64,000 nt of DNA from Altererythrobacter xiamenensis (GCF_900177715.1 NZ_FXWG01000001.1:124001-188000), one strand, 5' to 3'; positions 21,566-32,160 are shown, numbered from the stretch's first letter. Numbers and translations: made by a program. The notes: generated by a model not told the origin, from the letters alone.

Positions 21566-22921
21566 TCAGACCACGCCGAAGGCGAGCATGGCATCGGCGA
21601 CCTTCTTGAACCCGGCGATATTGGCTCCTTTGACATAGTCGATGTAGCCATCACCCTGGTCGCCATACTTCACGCATTTATCGTGAATGTCTCCCATCAG
21701 GTCGGTCAGCATGTCGCCGAGCCGCTCATGGTTCCAGCTGACCCGCTCGGCATTCTGGCTCATTTCGAGGCCCGAGACAGCGACACCCCCGGCATTGGCG
21801 GCCTTTCCCGGACCGTAGAGGATCTTCGCATCGTGGAAGACTTTCACCCCTTCCAGCGTGGTCGGCATATTCGCCCCTTCGGAGACGGCCATCACGCCAT
21901 TGTCGACCAGTTCACGCGCGTTCTCTTCATCGAGTTCGTTCTGCGTGGCGCAGGGCAGCGCGAGGTCGCACGTGACGTCCCACGGGCGCTTGCCTGCATG
22001 AAACGTCGCGTTGGTGAAGTGATCGGCATAATCGCTTATCCTTCCGCGGCGCACGTTCTTGAGATGCTTGACCCAGTCGATCTTCTCCTGATCGATCCCG
22101 TCGGGATCGTGAATGAACCCGTCCGTGTCCGACAGGGTAAGCACCTTGCCGCCCAGCTGCGCGATCTTTTCCGCCGCATGCGTCGCGACATTGCCGGCGC
22201 CCGAGATGACCGCGGTCTTGCCCTCGATTGCCTCGTCTTTCTGCTTGAGCATGTTCTGCAGGAAATAGACCGCGCCATAGCCGGTCGCCTCAGGTCGCAT
22301 CTGCGAACCGCCATATTCGAGCCCCTTGCCGGTCAGGACCCCTTCCCAGCGATTGGTGATACGCTTGTACTGGCCGAACATGTAACCGATCTCGCGCCCG
22401 CCGACGCCGATATCGCCCGCCGGCACATCGGTGTCGGGCCCGATATGGCGGTAGAGCTCGGTCATGAAGCTCTGGCAAAAGCGCATGATCTCGGCCTCGC
22501 TCTTACCCTTGGGGTTGAAGTTGGAACCACCCTTGGCCCCGCCCATCGGTAATCCGGTGAGCGAGTTCTTGAAGGTCTGTTCGAACGCGAGAAACTTGAG
22601 GATGCTTTCGTTCACGCTCTCATGAAAGCGGAGGCCGCCCTTGTAGGGACCGATCGCATTGTTGTTCTGCACCCGCCACCCGCGTTGCACGCGCACGCAG
22701 TGGTTGTCGTCTTCCCAGCATACACGGAAGGATATGACGCGATCAGGCTCTGCAATCCGCCGCAGGATCTGCGCTTCGTGGTATTCTTCCTTGTCCTCGA
22801 TGAAATCGAAGATGTCCTGAGCGACTTCCTGCACCGCCTGGATGAACTCGGTCTGTCCCGGATTGCGCTTCCTGACGCCTTCCATGAACTGGTTCAAATC
22901 GACATGATCGGATACCGCCAT
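21566..22921 (-). CDS. gdhA: NADP-type glutamate dehydrogenase
   Basis: Ammonium assimilation through reductive amination of 2-oxoglutarate. 451 residues is typical of the hexameric biosynthetic form. Visible motifs are KGGLRFHESVNESILKFL, the GLPMGGAKGGS catalytic Lys loop, PAGDIGVGGREIGYMFG, and the Rossmann GAGNVATHAAEK. Cofactor preference is inferred from the subfamily. Its presence between adk and rpsM is unusual; it is followed at 15 bases by the SDR gene. Confidence 0.96.
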   Translation of the reverse strand: MAVSDHVDLNQFMEGVRKRNPGQTEFIQAVQEVAQDIFDFIEDKEEYHEAQILRRIAEPDRVISFRVCWEDDNHCVRVQRGWRVQNNNAIGPYKGGLRFHESVNESILKFLAFEQTFKNSLTGLPMGGAKGGSNFNPKGKSEAEIMRFCQSFMTELYRHIGPDTDVPAGDIGVGGREIGYMFGQYKRITNRWEGVLTGKGLEYGGSQMRPEATGYGAVYFLQNMLKQKDEAIEGKTAVISGAGNVATHAAEKIAQLGGKVLTLSDTDGFIHDPDGIDQEKIDWVKHLKNVRRGRISDYADHFTNATFHAGKRPWDVTCDLALPCATQNELDEENARELVDNGVMAVSEGANMPTTLEGVKVFHDAKILYGPGKAANAGGVAVSGLEMSQNAERVSWNHERLGDMLTDLMGDIHDKCVKYGDQGDGYIDYVKGANIAGFKKVADAMLAFGVV

Positions 22922-23025
22922 CGCATTTTTCCTCGTCCTGCCGCCCTACCCCCGGAGCAAGGCCCGCTGAGTAAGAATGCGTGCCCGGGCCGAGCCGTTC
23001 CAGTCGGCCTGCCTTCAAGCTGAAC

Positions 23026-23679
23026 CTATTCGCCCCGCCCCATGGCATCGATCGCGTCCTCGACGCTCGCTTCGGGCGCGGAATCGGCTCCGTCAGCATC
23101 CGGCTCGGCCGGCCGCGCGCGCGGCGCATCGACCCGCCCGAGCAGGTCGGCAAGGCCACCGAGTTGCTGGCTCATCACGCCATCGACTGCCCGACTGATA
23201 ACCGGCGTTTCATAACGCATCGGGCCGCCGACCGCATATTCCCAGACGATCAACGTGCCCTCGTCCACTTCGGACATGACGATCGTGAGCACGCCTGTCG
23301 CCGCCTCGCTCTGCAGGGGGCCGAGGCCGCCGCGCATGCGCAAGACCTTCTCAGGGAAGGCCTGTATGACACGCATGTGCTCGACGCTGCCTTCAAGCGT
23401 TACTCTGTCATTCGAAGGGTCTTCGGGGATGGTCTCGCAGAAGCAGCCGCCCGCCTGTGGGGTCAGCGTCAGATTGGCCGCATCGCCCGACCAAGTGTGC
23501 GCGGAGTTCCACCATCTACCCGGCGAGATCAGCGCGAGCCAGACCGCCTTGGTGTCGGCAGACACCACCGCGGTATCCCGCGTCACGAAGCTGCTGTCAC
23601 CTGTCGCGACGACTTCTGCCGAAACGGGCTGCGCGAAAATCGCGGCGCAAGCGAACACGGCGGCTAAAGATCTGATCAT
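23026..23679 (-). CDS. Exported SRPBCC (START/AHSA1-like) domain protein
   Basis: 217 residues with a signal peptide ending in VSAE. The body resembles the polyketide-cyclase/AHSA1 lipid-binding fold (TKAVWLALISPGRWWNSAHTWSG; later VIQAFPEKVLRMRGGLGPLQ), followed by a C-terminal disordered, Ala/Asp/Glu-rich tail. Family members bind hydrophobic ligands; the ligand here is unknown. The gene lies 87 bases after adk and 104 before gdhA, on the ribosomal strand. Confidence 0.78.
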   Translation of the reverse strand: MIRSLAAVFACAAIFAQPVSAEVVATGDSSFVTRDTAVVSADTKAVWLALISPGRWWNSAHTWSGDAANLTLTPQAGGCFCETIPEDPSNDRVTLEGSVEHMRVIQAFPEKVLRMRGGLGPLQSEAATGVLTIVMSEVDEGTLIVWEYAVGGPMRYETPVISRAVDGVMSQQLGGLADLLGRVDAPRARPAEPDADGADSAPEASVEDAIDAMGRGE

Positions 23680-23766
23680 GGCGCAAGTTTACTCCCTCGC
23701 CCGGTGCCTAGGCGAAGAAACTGGCGCTTGGAAGGTCGAATTATGCCGCTTCAGCGCGCAGCTGGA

Positions 23767-24417
23767 TCAGGCCTCTTCAAGGATCGCGTCGATCGCGGCG
23801 GTCACATCATCGATGCTCGCCATACCGTCGACACGCCGCACGATGCCGCGCGCTTCGTAGCCCGGCAGGATCGGTGCGGTTTCCTTGCGATAGACACCCA
23901 TGCGGTTGCGCACGGTTTCCTCGTTGTCGTCGGGGCGGCGCTTGAATTCGGTCGAGCCGCATTCGTCGCACACGCCTTCGACCTTCGGCGGATTGGCCGT
24001 GTCGTGATAAAGCGTGCCGCATTCGGCGCAGGAGAAGCGACCGGTGATACGCTCGACCAGCGCGTCTTCATCGACGCCGAGCTCGATGACGTGGTCGAGA
24101 CTGCGACCGTGCTTGGCGAGAAGTCCGTCGAGCATCTCGGCCTGGGCTTCGGTGCGCGGATAGCCATCGAAAATTGCGCCCGTTTCGGGGCCCATCGCGG
24201 TCAGTTCGGCATCGATCAGTTCGGAAACGATCTCATCCGAGACGAGGTCGCCGCGATCCATCACTTCCTTGGCCTTGATACCGACCGGCGTTCCGGCCTT
24301 CACTGCGGCGCGCAGCATGTCGCCGGTCGAGAGCTGGCGCATGCCATGGTGCTCGACGAGACGTGCACTCTGCGTGCCTTTGCCAGCCCCTGGAGGCCCG
24401 AGAAGAATGATGTTCAC
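23767..24417 (-). CDS. adk: Adenylate kinase with zinc-binding lid
   Basis: Interconverts ATP, AMP and ADP. 216 residues: P-loop GPPGAGKGTQ at the N-terminus, the GYPRTEAQAE motif, and a LID domain with CAECG and CDECG, four cysteines that would bind zinc as in Gram-positive adenylate kinases. Many proteobacterial enzymes instead have a His/Ser/Asp/Thr lid. It follows secY by 32 bases, the conserved spc-operon position. Confidence 0.97.
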   Translation of the reverse strand: MNIILLGPPGAGKGTQSARLVEHHGMRQLSTGDMLRAAVKAGTPVGIKAKEVMDRGDLVSDEIVSELIDAELTAMGPETGAIFDGYPRTEAQAEMLDGLLAKHGRSLDHVIELGVDEDALVERITGRFSCAECGTLYHDTANPPKVEGVCDECGSTEFKRRPDDNEETVRNRMGVYRKETAPILPGYEARGIVRRVDGMASIDDVTAAIDAILEEA

Positions 24418-24449
24418 TGGTCGCTATCCCCCAAAGATAGGCGCTGCAA

Positions 24450-25814
24450 TCAGCGCATGCGGCCTTTAAGTTTCGCCTTCTTGATCAGGTCGCCATACTG
24501 GTGAGCCAGCAGATGCGACTGGACCTGGCTGATCGTATCCACGGTCACGTTCACGACGATCAGCAGGCTGGTACCACCCAGGAAGAGCGGAATACCAGTC
24601 TGTGCGATCATGTATTCGGGCACAACACAGACGAAGGTCAGATAGATCGCGCCGACAACGGTAATGCGCGTCAGCACATAGTCGAGATAGTCGGCGGTGC
24701 GCTTGCCCGGACGGATACCGGGGATGAAGCCGCCACCCTTCTTCAGCTCTTCTGCCTTCTCTTCCGGATTGAAGACAACCGCGGTGTAGAAGAAGGTGAA
24801 GAAGATGATGCCAAGCGCATAGAGCGCCATGTAGAGCGGCTGACCATGCGCAAGATACTGGTTGAGCGTCACGATGATGCCGCCGGTCGCGCTCTCGGTA
24901 TCGATAGAATTGCCAGCGAACTGCGTGATCGTCAGCGGCAGCAGCAGCAGCGAGCTGGCGAAGATCGGCGGAATGACGCCCGCAGTATTGATCTTTAGCG
25001 GCAGGTGCGAACGATCGGCCTGCATCATGCCGCGCTGCGTGGCACGCTTGGGATACTGCACCAGCAAACGGCGCTGCGCTCGCTCGAAGAACGATATCAG
25101 CAGGATCAGGAAGACCACCATCACGATGAAGCCGATGATGATGCCCGGTGCGATCGAGCCGGTCCGGCCGCCTTCGAACAGGTTCGAGACGAAGGTCGGG
25201 AACTGCGCGACAATACCGGCCATGATGATCAGCGAAACGCCGTTACCGATACCGCGCGCGGTGATCTGCTCACCCAGCCACAGCAGGAACATGGTGCCAC
25301 CGACGAGGCTGATGACCGCGCCCACGCGGAACATGTAGCCCGGATCGACCACCGCCTGGAGACCCGCCGAGTTGGCGAAGCTCTCAAGACCCGCAGCGAG
25401 GAACCAGCCCTGGATCGTGCACAGGAAGACCGTGCCGTAGCGGGTGTACTGGTTGAGCTTCTGCCGACCGCTGGCGCCCTCTTTCTTGAGCGCGGCAAGC
25501 GTCGGGTGAAGCGCTGCGGCCATCTGCACCACGATCGAGGCGGTGATGTAGGGCATGACGCCCAATGCGATGAGACTCATGCGCTCCAGGCTGCCGCCCG
25601 TGAACATGTTGAACATGTCGATGATCCCGCCCGAGGTGCGCTCGGCAAGTTCCTGCAGCGCCAGCGGGTTGATACCCGGCAGCGGCACGAAGCTCAGGAA
25701 GCGGAATACGATCAGGGCCCCGATGGTGAACCAGATGCGCTGGCGCAGCTCGGTGGCCTTGGAAAAATTGGCGAGGCTCAGATTGCTCGCGATGCTGTCG
25801 GCGCGTGATGCCAT
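24450..25814 (-). CDS. secY: Protein translocase subunit SecY
   Basis: The 454-residue protein forms the Sec protein-conducting channel in the inner membrane. Ten helices are apparent, beginning WFTIGALIVFRFLSFVPLPGIN, with plug and pore regions typical (GSLERMSLIALGVMPYITASI) and conserved cytosolic loops including PKRATQRGMMQADRSHLPLK. It follows rplO by 104 bases and precedes adk. Confidence 0.98.
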   Translation of the reverse strand: MASRADSIASNLSLANFSKATELRQRIWFTIGALIVFRFLSFVPLPGINPLALQELAERTSGGIIDMFNMFTGGSLERMSLIALGVMPYITASIVVQMAAALHPTLAALKKEGASGRQKLNQYTRYGTVFLCTIQGWFLAAGLESFANSAGLQAVVDPGYMFRVGAVISLVGGTMFLLWLGEQITARGIGNGVSLIIMAGIVAQFPTFVSNLFEGGRTGSIAPGIIIGFIVMVVFLILLISFFERAQRRLLVQYPKRATQRGMMQADRSHLPLKINTAGVIPPIFASSLLLLPLTITQFAGNSIDTESATGGIIVTLNQYLAHGQPLYMALYALGIIFFTFFYTAVVFNPEEKAEELKKGGGFIPGIRPGKRTADYLDYVLTRITVVGAIYLTFVCVVPEYMIAQTGIPLFLGGTSLLIVVNVTVDTISQVQSHLLAHQYGDLIKKAKLKGRMR

Positions 25815-25918
25815 GAAATCTCTACTGCCCTAAATCGGCGCCGGTCCCTCCCGGCTCAGACAGGCTAGATAGGGAGCGGGTCCGCCATTGTCGAACCCCG
25901 CTCCCCGTCTTTTTCGCT

Positions 25919-26410
25919 TCAGTCTGCCTTTTCAGCAGCTTTTTCGGCTTTCGGCGCGGTCACTTCGACGCTGCCGCCAGCCTTTTCGACCGCTGCAATG
26001 GCGCCCTTGGTGGCGCCGGTGACGACGAACTTGGCCTTGGCCTTGATCTCGCCCTTGCCGAGGAGACGAACTCCGTCCTTGCCGCCGCGGACCAGACCGG
26101 CCTCGCGCAGCGCTTCTTCGGTGATGTCCTTCTTGCCATCGAGCTTCTTGGCATCGATGAACTTCTGGACCATTCCGATGTTCACTTCGGCATAATCCTT
26201 GCCGAACGGGTTGTTGAAGCCGCGCTTCGGCAGGCGCATGTGAAGCGGCATCTGGCCGCCTTCGAAGCCCTTGATGGCGACGCCCGAACGGCTCTTCTGG
26301 CCCTTCTGGCCACGGCCACCGGTCTTGCCCTTGCCCGAGCCGATACCGCGTCCTACGCGGATACGGCCCTTGCGGGCGCCTTCGTTGTCACGGATTTCGT
26401 TAAGTTTCAT
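25919..26410 (-). CDS. rplO: 50S ribosomal protein L15
   Basis: 163 residues starting [14 protein letters not shown] with the glycine/lysine-rich [24 protein letters not shown] tract (written here as its core [14 protein letters not shown]) and [17 protein letters not shown]. An alanine/lysine/glutamate tail extends the C-terminus slightly. It follows rpmD by 103 bases. Confidence 0.97.
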   Translation of the reverse strand: MKLNEIRDNEGARKGRIRVGRGIGSGKGKTGGRGQKGQKSRSGVAIKGFEGGQMPLHMRLPKRGFNNPFGKDYAEVNIGMVQKFIDAKKLDGKKDITEEALREAGLVRGGKDGVRLLGKGEIKAKAKFVVTGATKGAIAAVEKAGGSVEVTAPKAEKAAEKAD

Positions 26411-26513
26411 AATTCTGCACTCGCTTTCGCTTTCAATGCCCCGATCAAGGGGTTCGCGCTAAAAGGAAGCGGCCCGGTACGCGACCGGGCCACCTGATTC
26501 AAGATTTAAGCGA

Positions 26514-26699
26514 TCAATCGACCACTTGGACAAGATGCGGGATCTTGGCGATCGCGCCGCGCACCTCGGGGGTGTCCTGGCGCTCGACGACCTTGTGCAT
26601 CTTGTTCAGCCCAAGACCGATGAGGATCTTGCGCTGGCTTTCGGGACGGCGGATCGGCGAACCGACCTGCTTGATCTTGATGGTGCTGTTCTTCGCCAT
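26514..26699 (-). CDS. rpmD: 50S ribosomal protein L30
   Basis: 61 residues: [19 protein letters not shown], then [19 protein letters not shown], the complete short bacterial L30. Located five bases after rpsE and separated from rplO by 103 bases, in standard order. Confidence 0.97.
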   Translation of the reverse strand: MAKNSTIKIKQVGSPIRRPESQRKILIGLGLNKMHKVVERQDTPEVRGAIAKIPHLVQVVD

Positions 26700-26704
26700 C
26701 GATC

Positions 26705-27553
26705 TTACTCCACTACAGCGGCGGCGTCGGCTTCAGCCTCGGCCTCGCTTGCGCCACCACGGCCGAGAAGGTCGGCGACCTTCTTGCCGCGACGCTGGGC
26801 CACCGACTTCGGCGAAGTCTGGTTGGTCAGCGCGTCGAAAGTGGCGCGGATCATGTTGTAGGGGTTCGACGTACCGACCGATTTGGTCACGACGTCGGCA
26901 ACGCCCAGGCTCTCGAACACGGCGCGCATCGGACCGCCGGCGATGATGCCGGTACCCGGAGGCGCTGTGCGGACGGTGACCTTGCCGGCACCGAAACGGC
27001 CATTGCCGTCATGGTGAAGCGTGCGCCCTTCCTTGAGCGGGACGCGGATCATCTTCTTGCGCGCAGCAGCGGTCGCCTTGGTGATGGCTTCCGGCACTTC
27101 GCGCGCCTTGCCATGACCGAAGCCGACGCGGCCCGAACCGTCACCCACGACGACCAGCGCTGCGAAGCCGAAGCGCTTACCGCCCTTCACCGTCTTCGAG
27201 ACGCGGTTGATGTGGACGAGCTTCTCGATGATGCCGTCGTCTTCTTCCTCGCGGCGATTGCCACGACGGTTGTCACGACCACCGCGGCCACGGCCACGAT
27301 CGTTGCCACCGCGATTGTCACGCCCACCACGGCCCTGACGGCCACGCGGCTGACCTTCGGCGCCCTGTGCCGGCGACTGGTTGTCGGCAGCTTCGGACGG
27401 CGTGTCGGCGATAGCCGGCTCTTCGTGAGTCACGGCGTGTTCGGTTTCCGCTTCGGCCTTGGTTTCCTCAGCCTTGGCTTCCTCGGCCGGAGCTTCGGTG
27501 GCTGCGGTCTCTTCGACCTGTGCTTCTTCGTTTTTCTTGTCGTCTGCCATCAT
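26705..27553 (-). CDS. rpsE: 30S ribosomal protein S5 with long N-terminal extension
   Basis: 282 residues, against about 166 in E. coli. The conserved core starts near residue 107 ([19 protein letters not shown]) and contains the dsRNA-binding and C-terminal S5 domains. The preceding part is two-phase: an acidic Ala/Glu tract to about residue 66, then an RGG/RGR-rich tract (about 70-100). Such tails occur in sphingomonad S5 proteins; the contrast of acidic and RG-rich halves is notable. The ATG overlaps the rplR stop by one base. Confidence 0.97.
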   Translation of the reverse strand: MMADDKKNEEAQVEETAATEAPAEEAKAEETKAEAETEHAVTHEEPAIADTPSEAADNQSPAQGAEGQPRGRQGRGGRDNRGGNDRGRGRGGRDNRRGNRREEEDDGIIEKLVHINRVSKTVKGGKRFGFAALVVVGDGSGRVGFGHGKAREVPEAITKATAAARKKMIRVPLKEGRTLHHDGNGRFGAGKVTVRTAPPGTGIIAGGPMRAVFESLGVADVVTKSVGTSNPYNMIRATFDALTNQTSPKSVAQRRGKKVADLLGRGGASEAEAEADAAAVVE

Positions 27554-27897
27554 CAGAACTCCAGCCCGCCTTCACGAGCGGCATCGGCCAGCGCCTTGAC
27601 GCGGCCATGGAACAGAAAGCCACCGCGATCGAACACGACGGTGGTCACGCCAGCCTTCTTGGCGGCTGCGGCGATGTCCTTGCCGACCTGGCTGGCGGCT
27701 TCGACATTGGCACCGGAGTTCTTCGCGCCCAGCGTCGATGCGGCGGCAAGGGTCTTGCCTTCCGTATCGTCGATGACCTGCGCGTAGATGTGCTTGCCGG
27801 TACGGTGAACCGACAGACGCGGCTTGTCACCGGCACGGCTGCGGATCGCGGTGCGAACACGCCGGCGGCGGCGTTCAAAGAGAGAAAGCTTTGCCAT
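27553..27897 (-). CDS. rplR: 50S ribosomal protein L18
   Basis: 114 residues from the ATG encoding [17 protein letters not shown], with [20 protein letters not shown] and the [23 protein letters not shown] end. It binds 5S rRNA. An earlier in-frame ATG at 27930 lies inside rplF and is rejected. Gap of one base from rplF, overlap of one with rpsE. Confidence 0.97.
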   Translation of the reverse strand: MAKLSLFERRRRRVRTAIRSRAGDKPRLSVHRTGKHIYAQVIDDTEGKTLAAASTLGAKNSGANVEAASQVGKDIAAAAKKAGVTTVVFDRGGFLFHGRVKALADAAREGGLEF

Positions 27898-27898
27898 C

Positions 27899-28432
27899 TT
27901 ACTTCTTCTTCCCTTCCTTGCGGAAGACATATTCGCCCTGGTATTTGATGCCCTTGCCCTTGTACGGCTCAGGCTTGCGCCAGCGGCGGATTTCGGCGGC
28001 GAGCTGGCCCACGGCCTGCTTGTCGATACCCGAAACTACGACGGTGGTGGCGTCAGGCGTGGCGACTTCGAGGCCCTCGGGCACTGCGATGTCGACATCG
28101 TGACTGAAACCGAGCTGCAGGTTCAGGGTCTTGCCCTGCGCCTTGGCACGGTAACCAACACCCGAAATCTCGAGCGTCTTCGAAAAGCCTTCGGTGACGC
28201 CTTCGACGAGGTTCGAAACCAGCGTGCGCTGCATGCCCCAGTAGGAACGCGCCTGCTTGGTGTCGTTGGCCGGGTTGACCTGGATTTCCTCGCCTTCGAC
28301 CTTGTAGTCGATGAGGTCGGAAAGGCCCATCGAAAGGGTGCCCTTCGGCCCCTTAACGGTCAGCGTGCCGTTCTCGATATTGGCGGTAACCCCGCTCGGG
28401 ATCGCCACCGGCTTCTTGCCAATGCGGCTCAT
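27899..28432 (-). CDS. rplF: 50S ribosomal protein L6
   Basis: 177 residues with [15 protein letters not shown] at the N-terminus and the C-terminal [17 protein letters not shown] segment that contacts the sarcin-ricin region of 23S rRNA. Length and order are standard. The start shares one base with the rpsH stop. Confidence 0.98.
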   Translation of the reverse strand: MSRIGKKPVAIPSGVTANIENGTLTVKGPKGTLSMGLSDLIDYKVEGEEIQVNPANDTKQARSYWGMQRTLVSNLVEGVTEGFSKTLEISGVGYRAKAQGKTLNLQLGFSHDVDIAVPEGLEVATPDATTVVVSGIDKQAVGQLAAEIRRWRKPEPYKGKGIKYQGEYVFRKEGKKK

Positions 28433-28827
28433 CAGAACACCTCCGCCAGCACTTCGCCGCCGACGTTTTCGTTGCGTGCTTCGTTGTCCGAAAGCACACC
28501 CTTGGGCGTCGAGACGATGGTGATGCCAAGGCCGTTGCGGACCGTCGGAAGCTCTTTCGAGCCCGAGTAGATCCGGCGACCCGGCTTGGAGACGCGAGCG
28601 ACATGCTTGATCGCAGGTTCGCCCTCGAAATACTTCAGTTCGATACGCAGCGCCGGGTGCTTGCCCGACGCATCCTCGGAATAGCCACGGATGTAGCCTT
28701 CGCGCTGGAGCACTTCGAGGACGTTCGCACGCAGCTTGGAAGCGGGCGAGAGGACGGAGTCCTTCTTGGCCTGCTGACCATTGCGGATGCGGGTGAGCAT
28801 ATCACCCAGGGGATCGGTCATTGCCAT
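28432..28827 (-). CDS. rpsH: 30S ribosomal protein S8
   Basis: 131 residues, [18 protein letters not shown] at the start and the [20 protein letters not shown] motif at the C-terminus. S8 binds helix 21 of 16S rRNA and, in E. coli, represses the spc operon by binding near rplE; a target here was not identified. Confidence 0.98.
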   Translation of the reverse strand: MAMTDPLGDMLTRIRNGQQAKKDSVLSPASKLRANVLEVLQREGYIRGYSEDASGKHPALRIELKYFEGEPAIKHVARVSKPGRRIYSGSKELPTVRNGLGITIVSTPKGVLSDNEARNENVGGEVLAEVF

Positions 28828-28838
28828 TGTCTAGATCC

Positions 28839-29144
28839 TCACCAGCTCGACTTGGTCAGGCCCGGGATCAGGCCCTTGTTACCAAGGTCGCGCAGTTCGA
28901 TGCGGTTGATGCCGAACTTGCGATAGTAGCCGCGCGGGCGGCCGGTGGTTGCGCAGCGGTTGCGGACCCGGGTCGGGTTTGCATTGCGCGGGATTTCGGC
29001 CATCTTCAGGCGCGCGATAAGACGTTCGCTCTCGTCGAGCGAGGTATCGTCCGCAATCGCCTTCAGCTTAGCGTACTTGTTTGCGTACTTCTTAACGAGC
29101 TTCTTACGACGCTCGTTCTTGTTGATGGAACTCAGTTTCGCCAT
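28839..29144 (-). CDS. rpsN: 30S ribosomal protein S14 (zinc-free, long form)
   Basis: 101 residues starting [20 protein letters not shown], ending in [20 protein letters not shown] and [10 protein letters not shown]. Only one cysteine remains, so this is the long form without the CxxC-x-CxxC zinc knuckle. It follows rplE by 25 bases. Confidence 0.98.
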   Translation of the reverse strand: MAKLSSINKNERRKKLVKKYANKYAKLKAIADDTSLDESERLIARLKMAEIPRNANPTRVRNRCATTGRPRGYYRKFGINRIELRDLGNKGLIPGLTKSSW

Positions 29145-29169
29145 TGGACTTAAGCTCTCCTGCAGCGGC

Positions 29170-29751
29170 TTACGCCGCTTCCTTTTCTTCGGCTTTTTCT
29201 TCAGCCGGGAACGGGAAACCGAACAGCTTGAGCAGTTCCCGGGCTTCCTCGTCGGTTTTAGCGGTAGTGGTGACGATGATGTCCATGCCACGCACCTTCT
29301 CGATCTTGTCGTAGCTGATCTCGGGGAACACGATCTGTTCCTTGAGACCCATCGCATAGTTGCCATTGCCATCGAACGACTTGGGGTTGAGCCCACGGAA
29401 GTCGCGGATGCGCGGCATTGCGATCGTCACGAGACGGTCGAGAAACTCGTACATGCGGTCACGGCGCAGGTTGACCTTGCAACCGATCGGCATGCCGTCG
29501 CGCAGCTTGAACTGTGCGATCGACTTCTTTGCCTTGGTGATGACCGGCTTCTGGCCGGCGATCAGCGCCATTTCTTCAGCAGCGGTCTGGACCTTCTTCT
29601 TGTCCTGGCTCGCTTCGCCCACACCCATGTTGAGCGTGATCTTTTCGAGACGCGGGACTTCGAGGCGGTTCTTGTAACCGAACTTCTCGGTCATCGCCTT
29701 GACGATCTGGTCTTCGTACTTCTGCTTCAGGCGGGGGGTATAATCAGCCAT
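29170..29751 (-). CDS. rplE: 50S ribosomal protein L5
   Basis: 193 residues with [33 protein letters not shown] and the C-terminal [20 protein letters not shown] block; a short acidic [11 protein letters not shown] tail is added. It binds 5S rRNA. The start overlaps the rplX end by eight bases. Confidence 0.98.
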   Translation of the reverse strand: MADYTPRLKQKYEDQIVKAMTEKFGYKNRLEVPRLEKITLNMGVGEASQDKKKVQTAAEEMALIAGQKPVITKAKKSIAQFKLRDGMPIGCKVNLRRDRMYEFLDRLVTIAMPRIRDFRGLNPKSFDGNGNYAMGLKEQIVFPEISYDKIEKVRGMDIIVTTTAKTDEEARELLKLFGFPFPAEEKAEEKEAA

Positions 29752-30064
29752 CGATGGTCTCCCCGGATTTCACGGCAACGCGCACCTTTTTGCCGTCCTT
29801 CGTTTCGAAACGGACGCGGGTGGGCTTGCCATCTTTCGGATCGGCCAGCGCAACCTTGCTGATGTGCATCGGCGCTTCGAAGCGATCGATGCCACCCTGC
29901 GGGTTGGTCTGGCTCGGCTTGCGGTGACGGGCGGCGATGTTGACGCCTTCAACCACGATCTTGCCGTCTTTCGGCATGACCTGCTTGACGGTGCCCGTCT
30001 GGCCCTTGTCCTTGCCGGACAGGACGACGACGCTGTCACCCTTCTTGATCTTTGCACCGGCCAT
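29744..30064 (-). CDS. rplX: 50S ribosomal protein L24
   Basis: 106 residues: a KOW motif ([19 protein letters not shown]) and [19 protein letters not shown]. An assembly-initiator protein of the large subunit. One-base overlap with rplN and eight-base overlap with rplE imply translational coupling. Confidence 0.98.
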   Translation of the reverse strand: MAGAKIKKGDSVVVLSGKDKGQTGTVKQVMPKDGKIVVEGVNIAARHRKPSQTNPQGGIDRFEAPMHISKVALADPKDGKPTRVRFETKDGKKVRVAVKSGETIDG

Positions 30065-30432
30065 TAGAGCACCTCCGGAGCGAGCGAGACGATCTTCATG
30101 AAGCCGCGGCCGCGCAGTTCGCGAACGACCGGGCCGAAGATACGGGTGCCGATCGGCTCCTCGCTCTTGTTCACCAGGACAGCGGCATTGCTGTCGAAAC
30201 GGATAACGCTGCCATCGGGACGGCGGACGTCCTTCTTCGTGCGGACGATAACCGCACGGTGAACGTCGCCCTTCTTAACCTTTGCACGCGGCTGGGCTTC
30301 CTTGACGGAAACCACGATCACGTCGCCGACGGACGCAGTACGGCGCTTCGAGCCACCCAGTACCTTGATGCACTGGACGCGCTTGGCGCCGCTGTTGTCC
30401 GCGACGTCGAGATTGGATTGCATCTGGATCAT
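30064..30432 (-). CDS. rplN: 50S ribosomal protein L14
   Basis: 122 residues, [18 protein letters not shown] at the start and [23 protein letters not shown] at the end, both diagnostic. It sits at the subunit interface. It follows rpsQ by 59 bases. Confidence 0.98.
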   Translation of the reverse strand: MIQMQSNLDVADNSGAKRVQCIKVLGGSKRRTASVGDVIVVSVKEAQPRAKVKKGDVHRAVIVRTKKDVRRPDGSVIRFDSNAAVLVNKSEEPIGTRIFGPVVRELRGRGFMKIVSLAPEVL

Positions 30433-30491
30433 CGATCCGGTTCCTTCTCATTGGCTTGCCAGAACCAGTCTGGCAGTTCCTAACGTCTAAC

Positions 30492-30782
30492 TCAGTTGCT
30501 TGCGGCTTCGACATCCAGGTCGGCTTCCACCGCCTGCGTGCCGCCAGCCTGTACCCGGTCCTTCACGGCCCAGGTCTTGGTCTTCGAAATCGGCTTCGTT
30601 TCCTCGATGCGGACAACGTCGCCAATCGTGTACTCATTTGCTTCGTCGTGAGCGTGGTACTTCTTCGAACGACGGATGATCTTCCCGTAGAGCGGGTGCT
30701 TCACCTTGCGTTCGACCAGTACGGTCACGGTCTTGTCGGTCTTGTCGGAGGTGACAGTCCCGATCAGGATGCGTTTCGGCAT
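30492..30782 (-). CDS. rpsQ: 30S ribosomal protein S17
   Basis: 96 residues with [19 protein letters not shown] and [22 protein letters not shown]. The C-terminal 15 residues beyond the usual end are a short extension. Eleven bases after rpmC. Confidence 0.97.
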   Translation of the reverse strand: MPKRILIGTVTSDKTDKTVTVLVERKVKHPLYGKIIRRSKKYHAHDEANEYTIGDVVRIEETKPISKTKTWAVKDRVQAGGTQAVEADLDVEAASN

Positions 30783-30793
30783 TGTCTAGCTCC

Positions 30794-31009
30794 TCAAGCC
30801 TTCGCTGCCGAAGCAGCGCGTTCGTTCTGAAGCGTCTTGATCTTGGCGATCGTGCGACGCACTTCCTTGATCCGCGCCGGCGCTTCGAGCTGGTTCGTGG
30901 CAGCCTGGAAACGCAGGTTGTACTGCTCACGCTTGAGCTCGGTCAGCTCTGCGGAGAGCTGATCGTCGGACTTGGCGCGAAGATCTTCGATGACGTTCTT
31001 GTCGGCCAT
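30794..31009 (-). CDS. rpmC: 50S ribosomal protein L29
   Basis: 71 residues forming the two-helix L29: [27 protein letters not shown] then [19 protein letters not shown]. It borders the peptide exit and binds trigger factor in known ribosomes. Overlaps the rplP stop by one base. Confidence 0.97.
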   Translation of the reverse strand: MADKNVIEDLRAKSDDQLSAELTELKREQYNLRFQAATNQLEAPARIKEVRRTIAKIKTLQNERAASAAKA

Positions 31010-31443
31010 CAGTTACCTCCCAGGTGCGAGGTGTCGCCCATGCGGGCCACGACCTTGGTCTTGATCGGCAGCTTCATCGCGGCACGCTCGAAAGCGAGTG
31101 CGGCGAGCGGACCGGGAACACCGTCGAGTTCGAACAGGATGCGGCCCGGCTTGACGCGAGCGGCCCAGTATTCGACCGAACCCTTGCCCTTACCCTGACG
31201 GACTTCGGCAGGCTTCTTCGACACGGGAACATCGGGAAACACGCGGATCCACAGACGGCCCTGACGCTTCATCGCGCGGGTGATCGCACGACGAGCCGCT
31301 TCGATCTGGCGCGCGGTGAGACGCTCGGGCTCGAGAGCCTTGAGGCCATAAGCGCCAAAGTTCAGCGTGGTACCGCCCTTCGCGTTGCCGTGAATGCGGC
31401 CCTTGAAGGCCTTGCGGAACTTGGTTTTCTTCGGTTGCAGCAT
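31009..31443 (-). CDS. rplP: 50S ribosomal protein L16
   Basis: 144 residues starting [16 protein letters not shown] with the Arg-rich [22 protein letters not shown] core. It organises the A-site tRNA region. Follows rpsC by 21 bases. Confidence 0.98.
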   Translation of the reverse strand: MLQPKKTKFRKAFKGRIHGNAKGGTTLNFGAYGLKALEPERLTARQIEAARRAITRAMKRQGRLWIRVFPDVPVSKKPAEVRQGKGKGSVEYWAARVKPGRILFELDGVPGPLAALAFERAAMKLPIKTKVVARMGDTSHLGGN

Positions 31444-31464
31444 TTTCTCTTACCTATTCTGCAA

Positions 31465-32160
31465 TCAGCGAGCCGGACGCACGCCGGAAGTCTGAGCTTC
31501 CATCATGAGGCGGTCGTGCGCGGTCGGATCGTGAGCGAGAATCTCGCCCTTGAAGATCCACACCTTGATGCCGATGATGCCGTAAGCGGTCAGCGCTTCG
31601 GTTTCGGCATAGTCGATGTTCGCACGCAGCGTGTGCAGCGGAACGCGACCTTCGCGATACCATTCGACGCGGGCGATTTCAGCGCCGCCGAGACGGCCAC
31701 CGCAGACGATCTTGATGCCTTCCGCACCCAGACGCAGCGCCGATTGAACGGCACGCTTCATGGCGCGGCGGAATGCAACACGGCGAACCAGCTGGTCGGC
31801 CACGCCCTGGGCGACGAGCTTGGCGTCGATTTCCGGCTTGCGGATCTCGACGATATTCAGCTTCACTTCGCTTTCGGTCATGGTCGCAAGCTTGGTGCGC
31901 AGCTTTTCGATGTCTGCACCCTTCTTGCCGATGATGACGCCGGGACGCGCAGCATAGATCGAAACGCGGCACAGCTTGGCCGGACGCTCGATCACAACCT
32001 TCGAGATCGCTGCCTGCGGCAGGTTCTCGACGATGTACTTGCGGATCTCGATGTCTTCCTTGAGCAGCTTCGCATAGTCACGCCCTTCGGCGTACCAGCG
32101 GCTGTCCCAGGTACGGTTGATCTGCAGGCGCAGACCGATCGGATTGCTCTTCTGACCCAT
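31465..32160 (-). CDS. rpsC: 30S ribosomal protein S3
   Basis: 231 residues: [21 protein letters not shown], a KH domain with [17 protein letters not shown], and the C-terminal [14 protein letters not shown] block. Part of the mRNA-entry helicase. One base separates it from rplV. Confidence 0.98.
   Translation of the reverse strand: MGQKSNPIGLRLQINRTWDSRWYAEGRDYAKLLKEDIEIRKYIVENLPQAAISKVVIERPAKLCRVSIYAARPGVIIGKKGADIEKLRTKLATMTESEVKLNIVEIRKPEIDAKLVAQGVADQLVRRVAFRRAMKRAVQSALRLGAEGIKIVCGGRLGGAEIARVEWYREGRVPLHTLRANIDYAETEALTAYGIIGIKVWIFKGEILAHDPTAHDRLMMEAQTSGVRPAR

Noticed and set aside
27241..27370. Apparent tandem DNA repeat in rpsE.
   Set aside because: It is explained by the RG-rich coding tract, not by a CRISPR or mobile element.
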